Assembly: GCA_034440575.1 (NCBI GenBank)
Contig: JAOTOL010001474.1
Span: 843,001-907,000, forward strand
Reading direction: 5' to 3'
Origin: Imbricaverruca yamaguchii
Lineage: Eukaryota; Arthropoda; Thecostraca; Neoverrucidae
Length of the DNA: 64,000 nucleotides
Positions 10,978 to 24,200 of the stretch are shown here, piece after piece (the stretch's first letter is position 1; every line of letters starts with the position of its first letter). The notes under the pieces are model-generated. The model saw only the letters and a program-made list of their open reading frames with translations. It was not told the DNA's origin and did no database searches. The position numbers and the translations under genes are program-made.

Positions 10978-13438
10978 ACCATCCGGCCGTCAGCAGACTG
11001 CCGACGGCCGGAATACTCAGTTGGTCGGGGATCGCGCCTGCACACCGGCCGGCTCCAACTCTCGATACCTCATGTTGGAGGGAACGCTTGAAGCACCTCT
11101 GGCCAGACTCAGCCGGTTGCCCGGCGTTCGTCCTGTTGTTGTGACCGCCCGTGCACGTGCACGGCCGTGAGCGGACCGGAATTATTTCCGTGGCTGTTTT
11201 GCTTTGCTCGTCACGATGTCGGGCGTGCTCGGAGATTCGATGTAGCGATGGCTGGTGCCGGTCTGTTTTGTGTCGGTCACGACATTGTGTGCCGCTAGTT
11301 TAATGCGGTGCTGATTGGATTGTCTGTGACGAGCCGTTCCGATCCAGCCGGCCGGCGTGGGTGGGTGGTTGTCTCGTGTTGCGGCTCGTGCAGTGTACTG
11401 TGCACTGCACCAACGCACTGCATCACGACTGTGCAACAATGAGACATTGCGGTCCATGCACTTTGAAGTATGGCAAGCCCGCACGCTACCGAAATGGCCT
11501 TTTGTTCGTTACGCTGCATCTGCACGTACATTGGCCCACACATAAGTGCTCAGTGGGAGAACATCAAATTGGTCCAGGCTGGGCATCAGTCGCGGATCGT
11601 GTGCCTTGCACATTGTTTCTGTCAGGTAGCCCGCTTCTTACGTTATTGGTGGTGGTTTGGTCTGATATCGTCCACCTTGCAAAGGTAAATGTTGGGAAAA
11701 TCGTGTGATTGTCAGCTTTGAGTAAGTTCAAAAGTATTGTGGATCTATCCCGTCGTGCTCAGTGTTGGGAAACTCATGTGAAATTTTTCGCCGTGAGTTT
11801 TGAAATGGATGATGTGATGACAAGTTTGATATTATTGTTGGTAGGTTCAGACCTCTCTGTCGGCACTGGTAGAGGTAGTGTTGGCTACACATTTGAAGGC
11901 CATGAAGTGAAGTAATGGTTCATTTCAAGAAGAACGGTTTTGTAATACATACCAGGACTGGAGATCTCTCACGAAGGCAAGGCGGTCAAAGTCCTTATTT
12001 TTTAGCCATTTTCAGATAGGATAGGGGAAAATGACAACTTAACCTTAGCAGGGTACCAAACGAAGGGTTCAGACCTCGAATTACCGGGGATCTCCAGCCG
12101 TGACGCATGCAATTCGAGCAACTGAAATCACACTCGTGGCATACAAGGGCGTGCTGGGGGCATGCCCCCATGGGAAGGTGGCGTCCCTCCGGCCGGAATA
12201 AGACGCCCCTCAGAAGACTCGAGTGCATCCCCCCCAATTTTTTCAGCCAATGGCACCCATCGGAAGTCGGAACATGCCTCTCTAGGCACTGCCGAAGTGG
12301 CTCCCCTCCGGACATGTACCCCATGATAATTCCTGGATTCACTCCTGAATCACACTATGAAAATCGGTCCGCTGAGAATCATATCAGGCTAAATGTAGGT
12401 ATATCAAACTTCAAGCTTCCAATTTCGCTGATATATATATTACAACCCAAAAATAGTCAGAAAATATGTCTGCATGTGAGCATGTAAATATCCGATGCGG
12501 TGAAATCAGCATGTTTGGTGGTTATGATCACCTTTTCTGGTGAGTTTATGTTTACTTTGGCCCCATTATTTGGCGGACCTGCTCACGGCTCCTGTGAAGC
12601 CAACTGCTCCGAAATAAATCAAATGACCACATTTCCACATGCGTCATACTGTGACGTCCCAAGATTATTATTGAAGGTTATTTAATATCTGGGTTATATT
12701 TGTCTGGATTGTGAGAACTGTTGTTAGTAAAGAAGATCACTGTTCATGACCAGTACCAAGTACATTTTCTTTCGCTAGGTGTATGAGTTTTGGTATTCAT
12801 GTTTTTTTTTATAGCTTAAGCGTGTAGTATGACGATCTCTAACAATCCCTTTTCCCCAGATAAAGAGCCCAACACAAATATTATATTATATTTTAAGGTA
12901 TGTCGCAGAAAAACGATGTAATTGAGCGTTTGGGTACAAGTGACTTAATGTAACTTTACCATATTTCTAACGTCGTTAGAGTCCAAGTGGAAAGGCACTA
13001 AGTGCAAAGTGCACCACGAATATTCCGGGTCTTTTTGTCTGAGTCAGTTATTAATCCAGATGTAGCGTTCTTCACAAAGACAGTGAGGTTACGTGATGGT
13101 AAGAAGAAATCCCGATGCTGAACGTCGTTCTGAATACCTCACGGTCATGATGCCGTTCCGCCACATGGCTGGAAGCCGCCATGTTTGTTGTGCTATGAGC
13201 TGTCGGTCGACGTAGAGGTCATTTCAACCGACTGGCGTCTCTAGGGATCCTGCCGGCCGCCCGAAATAAAGCTAAACCAGCACCAAAACACAACCACGGC
13301 CAAGATCTCGGCGAGTTGCATCCACTCACAGTGGCATGGCTTCGCTGTCGTAAATTGTTTCGACACCTACCGATTGAAGTCGGAACTAATGTTTTCGTGG
13401 TGGCGCCACTGTTCTCACTGACTGCGTTCCTCCGGCAG
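10978..13438 (+). other. TESK: Rest of the TESK intron before the last exon
   Basis: Apart from the repeats listed separately, I see only short, unrelated ORFs. The base composition becomes AT-richer from about 11,650 to 13,100 and then GC-rich again close to the last exon. Confidence 0.5.
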
Positions 13439-14430
13439 ACCACCGGCGCTCGCTGTCCGACGACATCCGACTGGTGCTGACCGACACGTGCTCGCCGAGC
13501 GACAAAGCGCGCGTCCACCGGCGTCACTCGCAGTGTCGCGAGACGCGGCCGCGGCCGACGCTGCGCTCGCCGCGCGACGTGGCCGAGTACATGGCGGCAC
13601 GCGACCCGGCCTACCGACCCGGCGAGACGCCCAACCCGTTCAACGCGCTCAAGCACTACCGCGACGGCAAGAAGGTGCTCGACTACCAGACGGAGCTGTT
13701 CAGCTCGTGTTTCGAGCTGCCGTCGCCGCGCGGCGGCGTGCCGGCGGCGCCGCTGACTGCCACCCCACCGCGCTCCACCTGCCTCAGCCTGCCGGCCAGC
13801 CCGGTGAGCCGGCGGCGTGGTGCGCCGCCGGTCGCCGCCGCCGAGGTGGAGCCGGCGCCGCTGCGTCGGCTCGGCTCGTGCGAGTCGGGCTTCTTCAGCG
13901 TGGGCGAGGCGGAGCGCGCGTCGGCGTCGGACCTGTCGCCGGCGTCGTTCCGCTCGGAGCTGGGCGGCGACGGCTGCCTGCCGCCGGCCAACCGCTCGTC
14001 GTCCGTGTACACCGACTCGTCGGACGACGTGAGCAGCCTCGGCTGCGACGCGGCCGACGAGCGCGACCGCCGCCACACCGAGCACTACGAGAAGGACATC
14101 CGCCAGATCGTCGAGTACTTCGAGCGCAGCGGCGGCGGGCGTGCCGCCGCCGCCGCCGCGCGCGCCCACCGCGCGCAACGGCACAGCCTCGGCTGCCGGC
14201 AGCGCGCGCTCGACCGGCTCAGCCTGGAGTGGGCGCGGCAGAGACTGGAGCGCGCCGAGCGCGCACAGGTGCCCGAGCGGCTGGTGGCCGACTGCCGGCG
14301 CCTGTTCGACGGCCGGCCCGACGGCGGCGCCGGCCGCGCCGCCGCCAAGCCCAAGCCGCCGCTCTGGCAGGGCACGGTGCGCGACAAACTGACCGTGTTC
14401 GAGAGCCGGCTGCAGCCGGCGCCGCTGTGA
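13439..14430 (+). CDS. TESK: TESK-type kinase, last coding exon (C-terminal tail)
   Basis: The exon begins at CGGCAG|AC (13438/13439). The first two bases complete a codon left open by the previous exon, followed by 329 codons and TGA at 14428-14430. It starts HRRSLSDDIRLV, matching the linker after the kinase domain of TESKs. From about 13600 it encodes DPAYRPGETPNPFNALKHY, then DGKKVLDYQTELFSSCFELP. This corresponds to the conserved DPYYRP...NPF...GGKIKFFDLPS tail motif of TESK proteins and is strong support for the assignment. Further on there are serine- and proline-rich disordered stretches, a DSSDDVSS acidic patch, the helix HYEKDIRQIVEYFE, an Ala run at 14142-14160 and a basic helix ending near LFDG. 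GC content and third-position GC are very high, so antisense frames are open too; they are not genes. Confidence 0.82.
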
Positions 14431-15675
14431 TGACGCTAGTGCAAAGCTGTGCAGAGTACAAATGGGCCGCGGCGCCGGCGCCAGCGGCGGCTCGTCGCGC
14501 CCGGCCGGCTGCTGGTCGACGCTCGACGCGTCGCCGCCGACGCGACGTCGCCGGCCGGTCGTCGCGGCGACGCTGCGGATCTGGCGTTGCCCGCGCGTCG
14601 CTGTGGTCTAGTCAGGTGTGCGAGCGCCGGCGGAGCTGCGCTGGGCTCTGGTGGCGCGTGTGGTATGTTGGTGCGCGTGCGAGCAGGGTTCCGAGCGGCG
14701 GGCAGTCGGTGCCAATCTTCACGTGAGTCCTGTTTGGTGTGTCAGTCTTGTGGGTACCACTGCACACCCTGACCCAACCGAGATACGGTACCTGCTGACC
14801 CAGCTGTGGTTAGGTCCTCCCTCCCGGGTTTAGTCTTCCCGGTCGTGTACGTTGTTGGGTTTCGTGTATGTCCGGCTATCAAGCGGGCCAGCTGAGTAGT
14901 CATGTGGCGACCGGTGCACTGACACCGCAATACCGCCGGTCATGTCGGCTGGGCCGTGAGCCTTGCGTGTGACTCAGCACTGGTGTGATGCGATTTTGAC
15001 CTGACATGACCTTGACATGCCCAGCGATGTTAGCCTCCGGGTGCTCTAAGCTGTCAAGCATGTCCTGTGAAGTACCTACTGAGATTTGGGCAGTGTTCCT
15101 ATTATCGGTGCCCTCGCACAAACTCGGACAAAACCATCTCACTGTTGCCCCTGTCTTCCGTATGGCACCCCTCCCCCACCTCGTTTGTCGTGACACGATG
15201 AACTATCCTAACAGCACTCGTAGTTAACCAGTCTTCCACGTTCTGAACGTCCCGCTGGATCGCGCTGTAGGTCGGTAAGCGTCAGGCCCACCAATCCAAT
15301 ACTCTGGGTCGCAGCGCCTGCGGACACACACCCTCATCACCACGATGTCGATTGTCTACTCGCGCGTGCGACTTTGCTCAGCGACCGTGTGATCGTATTC
15401 AAATTTGTACTTAGCCGTTCACTCCACGTCGTTGCCAATTGTTGGACATGGTTCGTGTTGGCCACTCGACTCCTGCGTCGCTGTTGTTTGTTGCGGGAGC
15501 CAGTGTTCCGTGTGTGTGGGTGGCTGGTTGTGGGTTCGTGAGAGAGACTGTATGGGTGTGCCTGTGTCGGGCCGATACTGGAGCTGATTGTCCGAGGCCG
15601 CCCTGTGTGCCGGTGTCCGTAGGCGCGCCGTGTAATTTTAACTAACTTATCAAATAAAGATGATCCAGATGATGC
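14431..15675 (+). other. TESK: Probable TESK 3'UTR
   Basis: No conserved coding is seen after the TGA at 14430. The first convincing poly(A) signal is AATAAA at 15653-15658, followed by a T/G-containing stretch. If used, the 3'UTR is about 1.2 kb. Earlier non-canonical signals cannot be excluded. Confidence 0.4.
15653..15658 (+). terminator. AATAAA polyadenylation signal candidate
   Basis: A canonical hexamer 1.2 kb downstream of the TESK stop codon, in locally AT-rich sequence. Confidence 0.4.
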
Positions 15676-15839
15676 GAGTCGTTTGATGATGCTAAGCGAA
15701 TTAGTGAGCGTTATTAAGGCTACGAATACTAATGCGAGTAGCTCGCTCATCTTAGGACCGGGAAGTCGACACAAATGGAAACGACGTACCTATATTCTGA
15801 TTCAGGGTCTTTCTCGGTTACAACATTTTGACAGAACTA

Positions 15840-18265
<2,426 letters not shown>

Positions 18266-18267
18266 TG

Positions 18268-18600
18268 GCGCCAGTGGTCATGGTCCGCGTGGCTCGTGAC
18301 CGACGAGCTCGCAGTGGCGCCGCTTGATCAGAATGGCTCGTGACCGACGAGCTCGCAGTGGCGCCGCTTGATCAGAATGGCTCGTGACCGACAAGCTCGC
18401 AGTGGCGCCGCTTGATCTGAATGGTTTGTGACCGACGAGCTCGCAGTGCCGCCGCTTGATCTGAATGGTTTGTGACCGACGAGCTCGCAGTGGCGCCGCT
18501 TGATCTGAATGGTTTGTGACCGACGAGCTTGCAGTGGCACCGCTTGATCTGAATGGCTCGTGACCGACGAACTCGCAGTGGCACCGCTTGATCTCGACAG
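18268..18600. repeat. 44-bp minisatellite, seven to eight copies
   Basis: The unit is GTGGCGCCGCTTGATCWGAA followed by TGGYTYGTGACCGACGAGCT and CGCA. The 44-bp spacing was measured between units at 18311 and 18355. Minus-strand ORFs repeating CELVGHEPF derive from it. Confidence 0.92.
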
Positions 18601-18664
18601 CGAGTATGTCGACGTAAGTGCGTACCATGCGGTATGGTACACTTTGATCGCTTCCAATCGATGG

Positions 18665-19090
18665 TGAGGTCAATGAGATGTGTGACGCCAGAGAGGTGGG
18701 TCCGACATCATTGTAACAGGTAGGATCCCAGTGGGGCCGGAAAGACTTCAGTGCGACAGGTGATACGCCAGTGAGAGGTGTGACGTCAGTCTGGTGGGTC
18801 CAACGCCAGAGAGTTGGGTCCGACGCCAGAGAGTTAAGTCCGTCGCCCATGCGGTGGGTCAAGCGCCAGTGTGGTGGGTCCAACGCCAGTGTGGTGGGTC
18901 AGACGCCAGTTTAACGGGTGAGATGCCAATATGGCGGGTCCAACGCTAGTGTTGCGGGCGAAATGTCAATGTAATGGGTGAGACGCAGGTGAGATGCTTG
19001 ACGCCAGTATGGTGGGTCCGACGCCAATGACATCAGTGTGACGTGTGAGACGCCAATGTGGCAGGTGAGACACCTGTTTGACGAATGACA
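18665..19090. repeat. Degenerate short minisatellite, about 18-20 bp unit
   Basis: Variants of TGGTGGGTCCAACGCCAGTG repeat about twenty times with substitutions and indels. It begins about 65 bp after the 44-bp array. Confidence 0.8.
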
Positions 19091-19807
19091 CCCGGTGTGA
19101 AAGGCGATACGCCAACGTGATGGGAGATAAATCGGCGTGCTCGTTGAGACATCGGCATGAGAGTTGTGGAGAGAGAAATAGCTGGGAGTGAGAGAGTTGT
19201 TTCAACATGAGTAGAGCGGCCGAACTTCAGCGACATCCTCGCCTCAACATCAGTGGAATGTGAGGAGGGGCGGTGATGAGGGGCAGGCCCATCACGAATC
19301 ACGCTCGCCAGCCTCCCAGCTATGTGCTGAATGGCGATGTTCTGCCGCTGGAACACCGCCATTGACCGATGGCGCGCATCACAAAAACAAATGCCACGGG
19401 CGCTAGAAAAACGCGGCCAAACAGCGTCGCGGCAAAAACGTCCGGCTGGCTTCGACGGGCGCCGGTTATGTGCGACTACTGCTAGTTCTGGTCTGGTTGC
19501 AGTCCACACTGGTCTTCAGCGAAAGTAGGTCTCGGTTAGCGGACAAAAAGGCCTTACGGCACACGCCCATCGTCGACAAGCGGCGTTTTTCCGACGGTCA
19601 ACCGGAAATAACAAGCAGATCAACGGGAAATCATCCTGTTCACCGTAGGTTGGTCAGGCATCTTCGATAGATAATCAATGTGTGATAATGATCAGGATTA
19701 TATGAATGCTGAAGCATTTATTACATACAGCATATCGTCGGGAACAAGATGTCATGGACCGCGAACATCATAAATATATTCCGCTCAGTCTCGACGACCA
19801 GGTTGAT

Positions 19808-19810
<3 letters not shown>
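19091..19810. other. No feature recognised
   Basis: Moderately GC-rich sequence with short ORFs on both strands and no recognisable motif. Confidence 0.4.
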
Positions 19811-19851
<41 letters not shown>

Positions 19852-19897
19852 CATACACATACATTTATAAATATATACATATATATACACATACATT

Positions 19898-19943
<46 letters not shown>
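19811..19943. repeat. AT-rich microsatellite cluster
   Basis: (AT)n and ATACAT blocks, with long AT runs at 19811-19845 and 19903-19936. Confidence 0.95.
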
Positions 19944-19944
<1 letters not shown>

Positions 19945-20321
19945 CCATTGTTAGGGTGTGTATGTGTGAGCGTATGTGTCTGTGAGTGAATATAATGTTG
20001 CCGAGAGCTACTTTGAGCAATGATACATTGAAAGTGAGTAGAAGTAATCCAATGCTCATATTAACCGGAAACACGGCCATAAACTGGCCTGATATGTTTT
20101 GCTTCTGGCTCATGGGCGCAGCCAGGATTTTGCAAAGCAGGGATCCATAAAATTGTAATGACGCAGGGTCCTACCTTGGAGCACGAACGGCGCCGGTTTT
20201 CTCGGCGAAAATGTACAAATTGTCTTGTTTCATTCCGTGCATTTGTATTGCTAAATGCTAGTAACAGCGCGGGACTTCTGGGAGGACGCCATGTTTTGTT
20301 GTTGCGGCTTCACATGTTTGT

Positions 20322-20498
20322 TTGTATATTGGTTGGTTCACGACACACTTTATGCACATTCACGGGTAATGGCGCCGCCCACACTGTTTCGCCGGTGGGC
20401 CGCGGGATTGGGAAATGTCCTGAGTAGCGCTAGAGTCGAACCCGGACTTTTGGTACCCATAGCCCGACACCTTAACTACTCGGCCATCCCCGCCCCGA
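20322..20498 (-). mobile_element. tRNA-Leu/Ser-like SINE, family 2 (copy A), with target-site duplication
   Basis: Read on the minus strand, it starts GGGGCGGGGATGGCCGAGTA. The GATGGCCGAG head followed by GTTAAGG is typical of tRNA-Leu/Ser, and GGTTCGACTC-like sequence supplies the B box. The body contains CGCGGCCCACCGGCGAAAC, then GTGTGGGCGGC. The tail is AAAGTGTGTCGTGAACCAAC. The direct repeats CTTCACATGTTTGT (20308-20321) and CTTCACATGTGTGT (20499-20512) flank it exactly and match at 13 of 14 bases, the mark of retrotransposition. Copy B is at 38981-39152 on the other strand. Confidence 0.88.
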
Positions 20499-20512
20499 CT
20501 TCACATGTGTGT

Positions 20513-22230
20513 ACGTGCAAGTGGTGAGCCATCGATTAGCACTCCTGCTAATTAATGAGCTCATGTAAACTGGGGAAACGTTTTGGAGGTGACGAGTTAT
20601 GGTTTGATACCAGTGTGTGACGTCTCTTTACTGCGCATGGGATGCTTTGAACAGCGGTTCTAGCGGATTCTAAGACGAGACGCATGGACATCAACAGCGC
20701 CAAGTACACTCGGAGTTGATAGGTCAGAGGAAAAAACTATGTTGCTGAATATCTCAGGCGAAAGTATTCCCACCCTACTGAACGTTTGAGCCAGGGGGGA
20801 GAATTTATCTTCATCGGCTTGTGACACGCATGTACATATCGGCACCTGCATGTGACATACCGGTATGCCTCTACCGTTCTTGCAGCTCCAATAGAGCGTG
20901 CCAACATTGTCTTGTCAGTTCGAAAGGCAAGTACCACATCACATAAATGGTGCATAAATAAAGTGCGAGCTTTGCATGCTGAAAATGTTTTTGGAGCCCA
21001 AACGCAATATGGCCAAAAGCGGGTATTTCTTCCCTTAGTGAGGCAGGGGTGGGAGCAAGGCTCACTAATATCACCAAACGACGGGGTGGGCTAATCTGAG
21101 GACATATTTTCGGATGGAATTTGGGAAAAGACAAATAAACATCAGCAGTGTACCAAATCAGGGGGTCTGGACCACCCACTGACCCACCTGAGACCCATAG
21201 ATGGGAAGCAGGGCTGGACAAAAATGCACATTTGCAACAAAAAAAAAGAATCTTGAAAGAAAGTGACGAGGTCGCAAATTGAGGTGACCGAACTTTTAAT
21301 ATTGCAATTTCTGATCATCAGATAGAGGAAAGTAGGGGTTAGTTGGCCATGAAGGTCCTCCACGCAAAAGCGGGTGGGCTAGGTCCGCCAGTGCCCTGAA
21401 ATGGCGCAACACCAGCTAGTGAGTGCTGTGAACCCGTGTGCATTTAACACAAAATATTCCATGCTCCCTGATACGACTTTGGTTACAAAAGTGACGTGAT
21501 GAAAACGCATGCTTTTTGGTATACCCATTCTTCCGTTTGGAATTATCGTTGTAAGGCCCTGGTTACGCCGCTGGCTGGAGTCCAACTCTCCGGATGCCAA
21601 ACATATCTCAGATGTCTGCTGGCTAGTGACACCTAGCGGTACGAAGCAATTCTTTAGTAATGATGTTTTGCACTTGGTGACAGCACTAATGGTGTTTTCT
21701 TTAAACTCAGCTTGTAATTGTTCACAACAGATGGCAGGGCTTCATCTTCCCGTCTCCAAATCGATCCCAGGCGCCCGCCGCTCTGGCCATGCGAGTAGCG
21801 GTTACAGTTATGTATTGTTGGGCATCAGTTACATAGATGTACTGTAGGCCTAGCTAGCTTTATGGTGGTGGTGCGAACAAAGTGTGATGTGAGCCTGACC
21901 CTGTTGTGGAAAAAGAGACGAAAACCAACACTGGGATGCCGGAATTTACCTTCAAGTGATGCCCAGCACAATCAGAGGTGAGTGCCCTCTGCTTTGGCGC
22001 ACAAGGGTCGTTGAACTCCGAATCAGCTGTTCCAGCTCGTTTTGGTGTGGAACGGTGAATTTGATTTCAAATTGTGTTTTTACGTACGGGCCATGGAATT
22101 GAGAGCGGATTGTATGTGGATGATGAGTTCGTTTCGGAAAATGGGAATGGAAATAAGAAGTTGTGTGATATAGCATTGCATGTAGGTTGATGCAGTAACG
22201 AATCCGTAACTGCTAATTCACGTGTTTTTA
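20513..22230. other. No gene recognised
   Basis: Unique-looking sequence. Short ORFs on both strands show no conserved motif. Confidence 0.4.
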
Positions 22231-22234
22231 GAGG

Positions 22235-22540
22235 GCTTTGACCCCACCTTAGCTTGCCCTAGAAACCATTTCAATTTTGAACATGAGACCCAATGGGGTG
22301 GGCCGACAATCGTTTTGGACTTGCACATTTCCTCCATGTATTGCACCCCACTACACACGTCCTGATAACGGCGAAAATCATGGATAGAAACCTCCATACC
22401 AGGGGTGTTATTTTATATACGCTTGAAGGGAAAATGGCCCTTCAATGTTGTTTTCATCTCCAAATAATTTAAACTTTTAACATTGGCTTTATGGAGTGCG
22501 ACCCCAATTCATTGGGGACTAACCATCACATTTCCTCCCC
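22235..22540 (-). repeat. Dispersed repeat unit(s), inverted orientation
   Basis: The reverse complement of 22398-22540 aligns over its length with 22690-22840. Shared blocks are ATTGGGG, then CACTCCATA, ATGTT.AAAGTT, CAATGAAGGG and AACAACACCCCTG. A more diverged copy appears at about 22240-22390, also reversed (CATGTTCAAAATTGAAAT). There is no coding capacity; this is probably a non-autonomous element. Confidence 0.55.
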
Positions 22541-22669
22541 CTCCCCCAAATAATTTTCAGCAATTGGAACTCGTGCTCCGTATGGCACGTAAGTCAGCTG
22601 CCAGACCAATTATTCAACTGCCACATTTTTTTTTCGGTTTTGGCGTTACGTTTCTGCATACGTGTTGAT

Positions 22670-23020
22670 TTCTGAAAAAAATTCAGGGATGCATGAAGGC
22701 AATTGGCAGGAATGTGCCCCCAAATGGATTGGGGGCACACTCCATAGGGTTCCATGTTCAAAGTTAAAATTATGCGTGGTGGCAAATCCAACAATGAAGG
22801 GGCACTTACCCCTCAAAATTATGTAAAACAACACCCCTGCGCATGATTGTTCATTTTAAGAAGTGTTTTAGGGGTGGGGAAAATTCATGAAGGCAATGGG
22901 CAGGACCAGATGGATTGGGGAGCACATTCCATAGGACCCCATGGTGAAAGTTGAAATTATTGGGGGAGCAAAGTGACCACTGAGGGGCATTTCCCCCTTA
23001 AAAGACACAACCCAACACAC
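22670..23020 (+). repeat. Two direct copies of the same dispersed repeat unit
   Basis: Copies at about 22680-22845 and 22865-23020 share CATGAAGGCAATKGGCAGGA, TGGATTGGGG, ACACTCCATAGG and the AAAGTTRAAATTAT block. Both are direct to each other and inverted relative to 22398-22540. Confidence 0.6.
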
Positions 23021-23905
23021 ATGCACCTGTGTCTATGGGCATATACTAGCAAGAGTTCCCCTCCGAGGGCTTCAGGGACCCACACTCCCAGTCAGGCTGG
23101 CGCGCCTTTTCCACTCAAGAGTATACCTGGGGGCATCTCACGGGGACCATGAATTGATACGATTTAGAATTCCGTACGAGATAGGGAAAATATAGTCAAT
23201 GGCAGCCAATAGGAGAGGCTGTACAATAACGGCAGAATAATGCTCTTCTATTGGCCTTATTATAAATTCTGCCACTTCCTTAAAGCAACAGACGTAGGCA
23301 ATGACTGGAAAACATTAGCAAGTCCCAAGTATGTTTGATGCACCTCAAAATGTTATTGATATGGCTTGGCCTCTATCAAAACAGGGAGAGATCCCGGACG
23401 ATTCATGAGGGGCAAGGGACGTTCGTCTGGAGGAGCGCCTTGGAGGGACGCCACTGCGAAAATTCCTGGTCTTTGGCTGGAAAATTCACTAAGCGACGAT
23501 GGGAGATGCACAGAAGGATCACGAAGCTTTGGTATCGGACAAAAAACTGTATTCCCAGACCGCTGACGGATGTAGGATTTCGTCAGGCGGCGTAATTCTG
23601 AAGGAGCACGTTCCGAAAAGTTCGTTCAACGGAGGGGTCAGGAAAGAGAATGCGAGATAATGTACCGTCGCAGGTCGTTATGTCTCTCGACCAAAATCGC
23701 GTGCCTGTGAGGTGGAGAGTTTGTGGCTCATCCGTAGCCACAGCCCCCTTTGACCCTCTCCCCGCCCCCGGTAGCGACTCCCGAGGGGGAGCGGCAATCG
23801 TGCCTCCCTGGAGGGGCGCTTTTCCCGGTGAAAGGGGCGCCACCTTTCCATGGGTGGGTGGGGCACATGTATCCAGTGTTCATTCTGTGTATTCGCCTGT
23901 GAATA

Positions 23906-23907
<2 letters not shown>

Positions 23908-23961
<54 letters not shown>
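23908..23961. repeat. (AT)n microsatellite
   Basis: About 27 perfect AT dinucleotides. The flanks (23021-23907) show no gene. Confidence 0.98.
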
Positions 23962-23965
<4 letters not shown>

Positions 23966-24029
23966 CGACGCACATGCTTTGCACAGTCCCTCCAATTTTT
24001 ACACATCTGACTTCAGACGGTCACTGAGC

Positions 24030-24200
24030 GACTTAATACGGTCCCTGCCTACTTTAGATGGCTCCTCTCATATTTATTCAAGCCCCTTCGAAATATGGCG
24101 GCCATTTTCCTACTCTAGAAGGCACCTCTCAGACTTCAGATGACCCCTCTCCAAGGTCAAGCGGCTCCTCTCAGACTTCATACGACCCCTCTCGAACTTT
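24030..24200. repeat. Degenerate short tandem repeat
   Basis: Diverged units of about 25-30 bp resembling GGCTCCTCTCAGACTTCA and ATACGACCCCTCTC. Confidence 0.5.

Noticed and set aside
13219..14184. Long minus-strand ORF (321 codons) opposite the TESK last exon
   Set aside because: It mirrors a very GC-rich coding exon; the + frame has the conserved TESK motifs and matching splice phases, the minus frame has only Arg/Ala-rich composition.
23195..23265. Hairpin with GCCAATAG and CTATTGGC arms
   Set aside because: The arms are only about 13 bases with mismatches; expected by chance in this much sequence.
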